Shown piece after piece: positions 49,987-58,193 of a stretch of DNA of 64,000 nucleotides. Each line of letters begins with the position of its first letter. Position 1 is the stretch's first letter. A program made the position numbers and the translations under genes. Below the pieces are notes generated by a model. The model saw nothing but the letters and a program-made list of their open reading frames with translations. It had not been told where the DNA came from and did no database searches. This DNA is from Nocardioides sp. GY 10113 (lineage in GTDB: Bacteria > Actinomycetota > Actinomycetes > Propionibacteriales > Nocardioidaceae), in contig NZ_STGK01000004.1 in NCBI RefSeq assembly GCF_004919105.1, forward strand, positions 248,001 to 312,000, in the 5' to 3' direction.

Positions 49987-51720
49987 ATGGACGCGCGCAT
50001 GGGTGGGGAGACCGAGCGGGGGGTCGGGGCGACCACGCCCGCGGATGCCGAGCCGTTCTCGTTGCCGATCCTGCTCCGGTTCGTCGACGTCGCCGTCGAC
50101 GCCATGGCGGCGGCCCGCGAGGAGATCGACGGGCTCAACGTCTACCCGGTGCCGGACGGCGACACCGGCACCAACATGTACCTGACGCTCGTCGCTGCCC
50201 GCGACGCGATCCGGGAGCACGCCGAACGGCCGGCCCCGGAGGCGCTGGCCGCGTTCGCCCGCGGCGCCCTGCTAGGCGCCCGCGGCAACTCCGGGGTGAT
50301 CCTGAGCGAGATGCTCGGCGCGCTCGCGCGTCGGTTCGCCGATCCCGCGCCGGGCCGGCAGGCGACCGTCGTCGCCGAGGCGCTGGTCCAGGCCAGCCAC
50401 GCCTGCTACGCCGCGGTCGGCGAGCCGGTCGAGGGCACCATCCTCACGGTGCTGAGGGCCGCCGCCGATGCCGCCCGCGGCGCCGCGTCCGCGCCGACGG
50501 CCGACACCCGGGACGTCTTCTCCGCGGCCGCCCAGGCTGCCCGCGAGGCGCTGGTGCACACGCCGGAGCAGCTGCCGGTGCTGGCCGCCGCCGGGGTGGT
50601 CGACGCCGGCGGCCGTGGCATGTGCGTCCTGCTCGACGCGGCCGAGCGGGTGGTCACCGGCCGGCGGTCCGTCGACCGCGCCGCGCCGATCGGGCAGCGG
50701 GCGCCTGCCGTGCTGCACCCCGGAACCGCCCACGCGTCCGCGGGCACCGCCGGCACCGTCGGCACCGCCGGCACCGAACCCGCGGGCGAGGCCCACCCCT
50801 CGTTCGAGGTGATGTACCTGCTCGACACCGACCCGGACGGCGCCGCCGCGTTGCGCGCGGCGCTGGGCGAGATCGGCGACTCCGTGGTGGTGGTCGGGGC
50901 GGACCAGCTCTGGAACGTCCACGTGCACGCCGACGACGCCGGTGCGGCGGTCGAGGCCGCGCTGGCCGTGGGCCGCCCGCACCGGATCCGGATCACCCAC
51001 CTGCTCGAGCAGGCCGGCGACCACGCGGCGACCGACGCCGTCCCGCCCGCCGTACGACGGGTCGTCGCCGTCTCCGCCGGACCGGGGCTCTCCGCGATCT
51101 TCGGCGAGGCCGGGGCCGTGGTGGTCGAGGGCGGACCGGGACGCCGGCCCTCGACGGGCCAGCTGCTGGAGGCGATCGTGGCCAGCGGCGCCCGCGAGGT
51201 CGTGCTGCTGCCCAACGACGAGAACACGGTCCGCGCCGCGCAGGCAGCCGCGACTACGGCGGAGGCCGACGACCCGCACGGGATCCGGGTGGCGGTGATC
51301 CCGAGCTACGCCCAGGTGCAGGGCCTGGCGGCGCTGGCGGTGCACGACCCGGGCCGGTCGTTCGACCAGGACGTCACCGAGATGACCGCCACCGCCCGCC
51401 ACGTGCGGCACGGGGCGGTGACCATCGCCGCGCGGAGGGCGATGACGATGGCCGGCCCGTGCGAGCCGGGCGACGTGCTCGGCGTGATCGCGGGCGACTT
51501 CGCCGTGGTCGGCTCGACCCGGAGCGGCGTGGCCACCGTGGTGCTGGAGCGGCTGCTGGCCGCCGGCGGTGAGATGGTCACCCTGGTCGCCGGGGCGGAC
51601 GGCGGCGACGAGCTCGCCGACTCGATCACCGCCTGGGTCGAGAAGCATCACCCGCACGTCGACGTCGTCACGTACCAGGGAGGGCAGGAGCGCTACCCGC
51701 TGCTGCTCTCCGTCGAGTGA
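49987..51720 (+). CDS. DAK2-domain protein, fatty-acid kinase FakA-like
   Basis: 577 residues. The N-terminal DAK2 (DhaL-type) kinase domain has the ADP-Mg signatures EIDGLNVYPVPDGDTGTNMYLTL and ARGNSGVILSEMLGALA, plus GTILTVLRAAADAA. A middle linker and a C-terminal DegV-like/EDD-type domain follow (VVAVSAGPGLSAIFGEAGA, VVLLPNDENTVRAA). In Firmicutes FakA phosphorylates a fatty acid held by FakB. In actinobacteria the gene is always near recG, as here, and its substrate is less well known. The ATG is probably leaderless. Confidence 0.9.
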   Translation: MDARMGGETERGVGATTPADAEPFSLPILLRFVDVAVDAMAAAREEIDGLNVYPVPDGDTGTNMYLTLVAARDAIREHAERPAPEALAAFARGALLGARGNSGVILSEMLGALARRFADPAPGRQATVVAEALVQASHACYAAVGEPVEGTILTVLRAAADAARGAASAPTADTRDVFSAAAQAAREALVHTPEQLPVLAAAGVVDAGGRGMCVLLDAAERVVTGRRSVDRAAPIGQRAPAVLHPGTAHASAGTAGTVGTAGTEPAGEAHPSFEVMYLLDTDPDGAAALRAALGEIGDSVVVVGADQLWNVHVHADDAGAAVEAALAVGRPHRIRITHLLEQAGDHAATDAVPPAVRRVVAVSAGPGLSAIFGEAGAVVVEGGPGRRPSTGQLLEAIVASGAREVVLLPNDENTVRAAQAAATTAEADDPHGIRVAVIPSYAQVQGLAALAVHDPGRSFDQDVTEMTATARHVRHGAVTIAARRAMTMAGPCEPGDVLGVIAGDFAVVGSTRSGVATVVLERLLAAGGEMVTLVAGADGGDELADSITAWVEKHHPHVDVVTYQGGQERYPLLLSVE

Positions 51721-51743
51721 GGAAGCCGAGTGAGGAAGTCGCT

Positions 51744-54008
51744 GTGATCACCCTCGAGTCCCCGCTGACCGCGGTGCTCGGTGCCACCACGCCGGCCAAG
51801 CGGAAGAAGTTCGAGTCCGGTTTGGGCCTGCGCACCGTCGGCGACCTGCTGCGCCACTTCCCCCGCCGCTACCTGGAGACCGGGTCGCTGAGCCGGGTGC
51901 ACGACCTGCGGATCGGCCAGCTGCTCTGCGTGGTCGGAGAGATCGACTCCTGCACGACCCACACCTATCGCGATCGGCGCAGCGGCCGGAACGCCTACCG
52001 GGTGGAGGCGGTGCTGCGCACCGACGGCGCCCGGCTGACGATGACCTTCTTCGCCAAGAACCCCGGCACCGCCCAGTGGCACGCCGCCCGGGTCGCGGAG
52101 GGCAACCGGGGGGTCTTCCTGGGCAAGGCCGACCGCTTCCGCGACCAGTGGCAGCTGGTCAACCCGCAGATGACGATCTTCGGGATGGCCGACCAGGGCG
52201 AGGACGACGCGGCGGGGTCGGCGGCCGCCGACGACAGGGTCAGCGAGGTCCTCGACTTCGGCAACCTGTTCCCGATCTACCCGCTGACCAAGGGCGTGGA
52301 GTCCTGGGACGTCGCCCGCGCGGTGAAGTTCGCGTTGGGCGTGGTCGAGGAGCTGCCCGAGATCATCCCCGCCGCCGTCCGCGAGGAGTACGACGTCCTC
52401 GAGGTCGCCCGGGCCTACGACTGGGTGCACCGGCCCGAGCACCGGGACCAGGTCGAGCAGGCGCTGCACCGGTTCCGGTTCGAGGAGGCGCTGATCACCC
52501 AGCTGGTGCTGGGCCGGCGCCGGCGTGCCCGGCGTGGCGAGGGCGCGGTCGCGCGCACCGGCGGCGGTGGCCTGCTGGCGGCGTTCGACGAGCGGCTGCC
52601 GTTCACGCTGACCGACGGGCAGCGCCGGGTGGGGGAGCAGATCGAGGCCGACCTGGCGCAGGAGCACCCGATGAACCGGCTGCTGCAGGGCGAGGTCGGG
52701 TCCGGCAAGACCCTGGTCGCGCTGCGGGCGATGCTGCGGGTGGTCGACTCCGGCGGCCAGGCGGCGCTGCTGGCGCCGACCGAGGTGCTCGCCCAGCAGC
52801 ACTACCGGTCGATGTCGGCGATGCTGGGTGACCTGGCGGCCGGTGGCCTGCTCGGCGCGCTGGCCGGTGGGGAGAGCACCTGCGTGGAGTTGCTGACCGG
52901 TTCGATGACGAAGTCCCAACGCACCGGCCCGCTGTCGCGGGTGGCCAGCGGCGAGGCCGGGATCGTGGTCGGCACCCACGCCCTGCTCCAGGACCAGGTG
53001 ATGTTCGCGGACCTGGGCATGGTGGTGGTCGACGAGCAGCACCGGTTCGGCGTGGAGCAGCGGGCCGCGCTGACCGAGAAGGCGTCGGCGCCGCCGCACC
53101 TGCTGGTGATGACGGCGACGCCGATCCCGCGCACGGTCGCGATGACCGTCTTCGGCGACCTGGAGACCTCGACGCTCTCCGAGCTGCCGGCCGGTCGGGC
53201 GCCGATCCAGTCCAACGTGGTGCCGCTGGCCGACCACCCGGCGTGGTTCGGGCGGGTCTGGGCGCGGGTGCGCGAGGAGGTGGAGAAGGGGCACCAGGTC
53301 TACGTGGTCTGTCCGCGGATCTCCGGCGACGACGCCGAGGCCTCCCAGGTCGAGAGCGTGGAGGTGGACGAGAACGGCGACGAGGTGGTCCGGCCCGCCG
53401 CGGCGAGCGTCGAGGAGGTCCTCGACCGCCTCACCGCCGGGCCGCTGAGCGGACTCCGGCTGGCCGGCCTGCACGGCAAGCTGCCGGCCGAGGAGAAGGA
53501 CGCGACGATGCGCCGGTTCGCGGCCGGCGAGGTCGACGTGCTGGTCTCCACGACCGTGATCGAGGTCGGCGTGGACGTCCACAACGCGACCGCGATCGTG
53601 ATCCTCGACGCCGATCGGTTCGGCGTCTCCCAGCTGCACCAGCTGCGCGGCCGGGTCGGCCGTGGCGGGCTGCCGGGGCTCTGCCTGCTGGTCACCGGTG
53701 CGGAGCAGGGCAGCGATGCCCGGGAGCGGCTGGACGCCGTCGCGGCGACCACCGACGGCTTCGTGCTGAGCCGCATCGACCTGGAGCAGCGCCGGGAGGG
53801 CGACGTGCTCGGTGCCTCCCAGGCGGGACGCCGCTCGAGCCTGGAGAACCTGCGGGTGCTGCGCGACGAGGACACCATCGTGGCCGCCCGGCGGGCCGCC
53901 GAGGACCTGCTGGAGGCCGACCCCGGGCTCACCGCGGCGCCGGGGCTGGCGGCCGAGGTGCGCGACCTGGAGGTCTCCGCGCAGGCCGACTTCGCGGAGA
54001 TGTCGTGA
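51744..54008 (+). CDS. recG: ATP-dependent DNA helicase RecG
   Basis: 754 residues. The N-terminal wedge/OB domain includes VGDLLRHFPRRYLETGSL. The helicase core has Walker A LLQGEVGSGKTLVALRAML, box II VVDEQHRFGVEQR (DEQH), motif III VMTATPIPRT, and the C-terminal STTVIEVGVDVHNATAIVILDADRFGVSQLHQLRGRVGRG. It remodels stalled forks and Holliday junctions. I chose the GTG with GAGGAAG in front; an earlier GTG overlaps the DAK stop. It overlaps rsmD by 4 bases. Confidence 0.97.
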   Translation: MITLESPLTAVLGATTPAKRKKFESGLGLRTVGDLLRHFPRRYLETGSLSRVHDLRIGQLLCVVGEIDSCTTHTYRDRRSGRNAYRVEAVLRTDGARLTMTFFAKNPGTAQWHAARVAEGNRGVFLGKADRFRDQWQLVNPQMTIFGMADQGEDDAAGSAAADDRVSEVLDFGNLFPIYPLTKGVESWDVARAVKFALGVVEELPEIIPAAVREEYDVLEVARAYDWVHRPEHRDQVEQALHRFRFEEALITQLVLGRRRRARRGEGAVARTGGGGLLAAFDERLPFTLTDGQRRVGEQIEADLAQEHPMNRLLQGEVGSGKTLVALRAMLRVVDSGGQAALLAPTEVLAQQHYRSMSAMLGDLAAGGLLGALAGGESTCVELLTGSMTKSQRTGPLSRVASGEAGIVVGTHALLQDQVMFADLGMVVVDEQHRFGVEQRAALTEKASAPPHLLVMTATPIPRTVAMTVFGDLETSTLSELPAGRAPIQSNVVPLADHPAWFGRVWARVREEVEKGHQVYVVCPRISGDDAEASQVESVEVDENGDEVVRPAAASVEEVLDRLTAGPLSGLRLAGLHGKLPAEEKDATMRRFAAGEVDVLVSTTVIEVGVDVHNATAIVILDADRFGVSQLHQLRGRVGRGGLPGLCLLVTGAEQGSDARERLDAVAATTDGFVLSRIDLEQRREGDVLGASQAGRRSSLENLRVLRDEDTIVAARRAAEDLLEADPGLTAAPGLAAEVRDLEVSAQADFAEMS

Positions 54009-54601
54009 CCCGGATCATCGCGGGGCACGCGCGCGGCCGGCGGCTGGCCACCCCGAAGGGCGACGCCACCCGGCCGACCAGCGACCGGGTCCGCGAGTCC
54101 CTGTTCTCCGCGGTGGAGTCGCTGATGGGCTCCCTGGACGGGCTCCGCGTCCTCGACCTGTACGCCGGGTCGGGGGCGCTCGGGCTGGAGGCCTGGTCGC
54201 GGGGCGCGGCCGCGGTGACGCTGGTCGAGTCGGACAAGCGCACCGCGGCGCTGGTCCAGGCGAACGCGCGCGACCTGGGCTGCGCCGTGGCGCGGGTGCA
54301 GGCCCGCACGGTGGGCGGCTTCCTCGCCGAGCCGCCGCCGGAGCCGTTCGACGTGGTGGTCAGCGACCCGCCGTACCCGTTGACCGAGGAGCGCCTGGCC
54401 GAGGACCTGGCCCTGCTCGCCGCGCCGGGGTGGCTGGCGCCGGACGCGCTGGTGGTCGTGGAGCGCAGCCGGCGCAGCCCCGAGCCGACCTGGCCCGCGG
54501 GCCTGGCCCGGCTCGGCGGACGCCGCGGCGAGCGCCGCTACGGCGAGACGACCCTGTGGTTCGCAGAGCCGGTGCTCGCCGGTGCTGGGGACGACCGCTA
54601 G
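54005..54601 (+). CDS. rsmD: 16S rRNA (guanine966-N2)-methyltransferase
   Basis: 198 residues. [35 protein letters not shown] is the family N-terminus, [20 protein letters not shown] is the SAM-binding motif I, and [11 protein letters not shown] is the catalytic N/DPPY motif. It methylates G966 of 16S rRNA in the small subunit. The GTG overlaps the recG stop (GTGA). The TAG stop forms the first bases of the coaD -10 box. Confidence 0.95.
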   Translation: MTRIIAGHARGRRLATPKGDATRPTSDRVRESLFSAVESLMGSLDGLRVLDLYAGSGALGLEAWSRGAAAVTLVESDKRTAALVQANARDLGCAVARVQARTVGGFLAEPPPEPFDVVVSDPPYPLTEERLAEDLALLAAPGWLAPDALVVVERSRRSPEPTWPAGLARLGGRRGERRYGETTLWFAEPVLAGAGDDR

Positions 54602-54604
54602 CCT
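54599..54604 (+). promoter_or_regulatory. -10 box of leaderless coaD, overlapping the rsmD stop
   Basis: TAGCCT starts with the TAG stop codon of rsmD and ends 7 bases before the coaD ATG. There is no ribosome binding site, so coaD probably has its own leaderless transcript. Confidence 0.5.
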
Positions 54605-54611
54605 CCACGTC

Positions 54612-55106
54612 ATGACCCGAGCCGTGTGTCCCGGATCCTTCGACCCCGTCACCAACGGCCACCTCGACATCTTCCGCCGGGCCTCCGCGCTGTTCGACGA
54701 GCTGATCGTGGCCACCGGCAGCAACCCGTCCAAGAGCAGGTTGTTCGGGCCCGAGGAGCGGCTGGAGATGCTGCGCGAGTCCTGCGCTGGCCTGCCGAAC
54801 GTCACCGTGATGGGATTCACGGGGCTGATCGTCGACTTCTGCCGCGACCTGGGCGCCCAGGCGATCGTCAAGGGCCTGCGCGGCGGCAACGACTACGAGT
54901 ACGAGCTGCCGATGGCGCAGATGAACGCACACCTGACCGGGGTGGAGACGGTCTTCGTGCCGACCACCGCCTCGCTGGGCTACGTCTCCTCGAGTCTGGT
55001 CAAGGAGGTCGCCTCGCTCGGCGGCGACGTCTCCGAGCTGGTGCCGCCGCTGGTCCACGACCGCCTGACCGCCCGCCTGGCGGCCCGTTCGGGGGAGCCC
55101 GCGTGA
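54612..55106 (+). CDS. coaD: Phosphopantetheine adenylyltransferase
   Basis: 164 residues. It transfers AMP from ATP to 4'-phosphopantetheine in CoA synthesis. The N-terminal nucleotidyltransferase motif is [19 protein letters not shown] (the T/HxGH signature as TNGH), with [20 protein letters not shown] and the C-terminal [17 protein letters not shown] motif (ISSTxVR type). Gene length and order (rsmD-coaD) are normal. Confidence 0.98.
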   Translation: MTRAVCPGSFDPVTNGHLDIFRRASALFDELIVATGSNPSKSRLFGPEERLEMLRESCAGLPNVTVMGFTGLIVDFCRDLGAQAIVKGLRGGNDYEYELPMAQMNAHLTGVETVFVPTTASLGYVSSSLVKEVASLGGDVSELVPPLVHDRLTARLAARSGEPA

Positions 55107-55185
55107 GGTCGACGACACCCGGCGACGAGGGGGCACGGGGTTTTGCTGACCGTCCCTGCCGCCACTACGATTGTCCCGATTTGTT

Positions 55186-55785
55186 GTGCCCGGACCTGGA
55201 AGTGAACCCCTGACTGCCCTGGACCCGAGAGCGCCGCTCGTGCTCGATACTCGCGAGCTCGGTCGCCGCGCGGGGTCCCAGACAGAGGTATCGCGGACGG
55301 TTCCGGCCCCGGCAGATCTCGGTATCGAAGTCCTGTCCGTTCCCGAGGGAGCGCCGGTCGAGCTCGACCTGCGTCTCGAGGCGGTCATGGAAGGCGTGCT
55401 CGTCACCGGTGAGGCCTCGGCGGAGCTGGTCGGTGAGTGCGTGCGGTGCCTGGAGGAGATCCGCGACGAGATCGTGGTGAACTTCCAGGAGCTGTTCGTC
55501 TACGACGACTCCCGTGACTACCACCCCGGTAGCGAGGAGGAGGACGAGACCAACGTGGTCCAGGACGACCTGATCGACCTGGAGCGCGTACTGCGGGACG
55601 CGGTGGTGCTGGCACTGCCGTTCCAGCCACTGTGCCGGGAGGACTGTCCCGGGTTGTGCCCCGAGTGCGGGGTGCGCCTGGCCGATGATCCGGACCACGC
55701 ACACGAGGCTGCGATCGACCCGCGCTGGGCGGCCCTCGCCCAGCTCGACAAGGACTCCACCGCTGACAGCAGCGGTGAGGATTAG
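55186..55785 (+). CDS. YceD/DUF177 family protein
   Basis: About 199 residues from the GTG at 55186; the conserved part starts at [18 protein letters not shown] zinc-like Cys set is present: ECVRCL in the middle and [13 protein letters not shown] near the C-terminus. The family is always encoded before rpmF and has been linked to 23S rRNA processing or ribosome assembly. The start is uncertain; no strong ribosome binding site is seen. rpmF follows after 17 bases. Confidence 0.88.
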   Translation: MPGPGSEPLTALDPRAPLVLDTRELGRRAGSQTEVSRTVPAPADLGIEVLSVPEGAPVELDLRLEAVMEGVLVTGEASAELVGECVRCLEEIRDEIVVNFQELFVYDDSRDYHPGSEEEDETNVVQDDLIDLERVLRDAVVLALPFQPLCREDCPGLCPECGVRLADDPDHAHEAAIDPRWAALAQLDKDSTADSSGED

Positions 55786-55802
55786 GCAACGAGGAGAAGA
55801 CA

Positions 55803-55988
55803 GTGGCTGTTCCGAAGCGGAAGATGTCGCGCAGCAACACGCGGCACCGTCGGTCGCAGTGGAAGACGGTCGCCCCGGCTCTGGTGACCTGCGCCAACCC
55901 GGCGTGCGGCGCCAAGCACCTGCCCCACCGTGCGTGCGGCACCTGCGGCCAGTACGGCGCGCGCGCCGAGCGTCGCCAGGTTCTCTGA
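55803..55988 (+). CDS. rpmF: 50S ribosomal protein L32
   Basis: 61 residues with the L32 core [20 protein letters not shown] and a zinc ribbon, [22 protein letters not shown] (four Cys in CxxxxC...CxxC spacing). It belongs to the large subunit. The GTG follows AACGAGGAGAAGAC. It forms an operon with DUF177 and rnc. Confidence 0.97.
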   Translation: MAVPKRKMSRSNTRHRRSQWKTVAPALVTCANPACGAKHLPHRACGTCGQYGARAERRQVL

Positions 55989-56724
55989 TCCTGACGTAGG
56001 GGTCACGATCACCTACGACGAGCTGCGGCGAGCGCTCGGGGACCCGGAGCTGGACCCCGAGCTGCTCGATCGCGCGCTCACCCATCGCTCGTACGCGTAC
56101 GAGAACGGCGGGCTGCCCACGAACGAGCGCCTGGAGTTCCTCGGGGACTCCGTGCTCGGCGTGGTGGTGACCGAGACCCTCTACCGCAAGCACCCCGACC
56201 TCCCGGAGGGCCGCCTGGCCAAGCTCCGGGCGGCGGTGGTCAACGCTCGCGCGTTGGCCGGGGTGGCGCGCGACCTCGGCCTGGGCCAGCACATCAAGCT
56301 GGGCCGCGGCGAGGAGACCACCGGCGGTCGGGACAAGGCATCGATCCTGTCCGACACCGTCGAGGCGGTCATCGGCGCCATCCACCTCAGCGGCGGCATC
56401 GAGGTGTCGGCGGGTGTCGTGCACCTCCTGTTCGACCCGCTGATCGAGGCCGCCTCGGCGCTCGGTGCCGGCCTGGACTGGAAGACCTCCCTCCAGGAGC
56501 TGGCGGCCGAGCACGCCCTCGGCGTGCCCGAGTACGTGATCGAGGACGAGGGTCCCGACCACCAGAAGACGTTCACCGCGCAGGTCCGCGTCGGCGATCG
56601 CCTCTACGGCAACGGCACCGGCCGTTCCAAGAAGGAGGCGGAGCAGGGCGCCGCGGAGACCGCGTACGGCGAGATCGTGGGCGCGCTCGGCGGCTCCGAG
56701 GCAGCCGCCGCCGGCAGCGACTGA
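55930..56724 (+). CDS. rnc: Ribonuclease III
   Basis: 264 residues if the only canonical in-frame start (GTG at 55930, inside rpmF) is used; homology, however, begins around [19 protein letters not shown] (codon about 56011). The catalytic motif [18 protein letters not shown] and [12 protein letters not shown] supply the acidic Mg ligands, and the dsRNA-binding domain is [40 protein letters not shown]...[17 protein letters not shown]. It cleaves double-stranded RNA, including rRNA precursors. No ATG, GTG or TTG lies in frame between 55933 and the homologous part. Confidence 0.93.
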   Translation: MRAAPAASTARAPSVARFSDPDVGVTITYDELRRALGDPELDPELLDRALTHRSYAYENGGLPTNERLEFLGDSVLGVVVTETLYRKHPDLPEGRLAKLRAAVVNARALAGVARDLGLGQHIKLGRGEETTGGRDKASILSDTVEAVIGAIHLSGGIEVSAGVVHLLFDPLIEAASALGAGLDWKTSLQELAAEHALGVPEYVIEDEGPDHQKTFTAQVRVGDRLYGNGTGRSKKEAEQGAAETAYGEIVGALGGSEAAAAGSD

Positions 56725-56762
56725 CGGTCGCCCGAGCCTTCCGCGTACCGGCTGGTTCCGAG

Positions 56763-57668
56763 TTGCCCGAGCTGCCCGAGGTCGAGGTCGTCCGCGCCGG
56801 CCTGGAGCGCCACGTCGTCGGCGCCACCGTCGCCCGTGTCGACGTCCTCCACGACCGCCCGGTCCGCCGCGACCCGGGCGGCGCGAGCGGTTTTGCGGCC
56901 GCGATGACCGGTCGGCGGATCGAGGCCGCCCGCCGCCGCGGCAAGTACCTGTGGCTCCCGCTGGACAACGGCGACGCGCTCCTCGCCCACCTGGGGATGA
57001 GCGGCCAGATGCTCGTCCAGCCCGCCGGCGCCCCCGCGGAGCGGCACCTGCGCGTCCGGTTCGGGCTGAGCTTCCCTCCGGGCACCGAGCCCGACGCGGC
57101 GGCCGGGGGAGTGCTCGCGGGCGAGCTGCGGTTCGTGGACCAGCGGATGTTCGGCGGCCTGTCGGTCTCCCCGGGCGGCGCCGACCTGCCCGCCGAGATC
57201 GCCCACATCGCCCGTGACCCCCTCGATCCGGCCTTCGACGACGAGGCGTTCGTGGCGCGGGTGCGCCGTCGTACCTCGGGGATCAAGCGGCTGCTCCTGG
57301 ACCAGGGGCTGATCTCGGGCGTCGGGAACATCTACGCCGACGAGGCGCTGTGGCGGGCGCGGCTGCACGGCGAGCGCCCCGGCGACCGGCTGCGCCGGGC
57401 CCAGGTGAGCGAGCTGCTCGACCACGTCCGGGTGGTGATGGGCGACGCGCTGGCCCAGGGCGGAACCTCCTTCGACGCGCTCTACGTGAACGTGAACGGC
57501 GAGTCCGGCTACTTCGACCGCTCCCTCAACGCGTACGGCCGCGAGGGGGAGCCGTGCGGTCGCTGCGGCCGGCCGATCCGACGGGTGGCGTTCATGAACC
57601 GCTCGTCGTACTACTGCCCCGGCTGCCAGCCGCCGCCGCGCGGAGCGCGACGCGCCCGCTCCGTTTGA
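56763..57668 (+). CDS. mutM: Formamidopyrimidine-DNA glycosylase
   Basis: 301 residues. The chain starts [16 protein letters not shown] after the initiator; Pro1 and Glu2 of the mature enzyme are catalytic, which fixes the start at the TTG 56763. [17 protein letters not shown] holds the helix-two-turn-helix, and [24 protein letters not shown] is the C-terminal zinc finger. It removes 8-oxoguanine and formamidopyrimidines and nicks the strand. A rare TTG start and no clear ribosome binding site suggest low translation. Confidence 0.97.
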   Translation: MPELPEVEVVRAGLERHVVGATVARVDVLHDRPVRRDPGGASGFAAAMTGRRIEAARRRGKYLWLPLDNGDALLAHLGMSGQMLVQPAGAPAERHLRVRFGLSFPPGTEPDAAAGGVLAGELRFVDQRMFGGLSVSPGGADLPAEIAHIARDPLDPAFDDEAFVARVRRRTSGIKRLLLDQGLISGVGNIYADEALWRARLHGERPGDRLRRAQVSELLDHVRVVMGDALAQGGTSFDALYVNVNGESGYFDRSLNAYGREGEPCGRCGRPIRRVAFMNRSSYYCPGCQPPPRGARRARSV

Positions 57669-57694
57669 CCGGAGCGGAGCGAGGTGGGACTCTT
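57666..57694 (+). promoter_or_regulatory. Possible promoter of the small coiled-coil gene
   Basis: TTGACC (57666-57671, overlapping the mutM TGA) and GACTCT (57689-57694) are 17 bases apart. Confidence 0.35.
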
Positions 57695-57748
57695 GGAGAC
57701 GGCCCCTTGTTCCCGGGCCCTCTCGCATCCCACCGGAAGGCACTCTTC

Positions 57749-57943
57749 ATGGCCAAGGCGCTGATCGGTCACCTGAACAGCGACCTCCGCGACCCCCGTC
57801 TCGCCGCCGACAACGCTCGGCTGCGCAACCGGGTCGCCGAGCTGGAGTCCCTGGTCCTCCGACTGTCGGAGGACAACGACCGGCTGATGGCGGCCCGTGC
57901 GGCGGAGCTGCTGAACGATCCGCAGGAGATGCAGCCCGCCTGA
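57749..57943 (+). CDS. Small coiled-coil protein of unknown function
   Basis: 64 residues. The segment DNARLRNRVAELESLVLRLSEDNDRLMAARAAELL has a heptad pattern of Leu and Val, a leucine-zipper-like coiled coil. It has no membrane segment. CACCGGAAGGCA precedes the ATG. It sits between mutM and smc; about 250 bases follow before smc. I do not recognise it. Confidence 0.75.
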   Translation: MAKALIGHLNSDLRDPRLAADNARLRNRVAELESLVLRLSEDNDRLMAARAAELLNDPQEMQPA

Positions 57944-58097
57944 CCCGGTCGGGTCCCGACGTCCCGCGGCTCGGCGACCTCGCCGCCTGAGCCGTTCGCT
58001 CATGCCCGTGCCTCCCGTGCCGATCTGCTGACCGGGGTGGCCCGGCGCGCCATGACCGTGCCGGCACCGGGTCCCCGCCTCGGGGCGCTCCGCCGGT

Positions 58098-58103
58098 TAG
58101 GCT
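58098..58103 (+). promoter_or_regulatory. Possible -10 box for smc
   Basis: TAGGCT would give a start near 58110 and an 84-base leader before the smc TTG. No convincing -35 box is seen; the rest of 57944-58193 shows nothing else. Confidence 0.35.
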
Positions 58104-58193
58104 GAGGCGCGCTGGCTTCCCCCTCGGCCGCCGCCCTCGGGTGGTGAGTCGCGCAGCAGTCCGGCACCGCCGAGCAGATCTGGGAGCCCCGCG

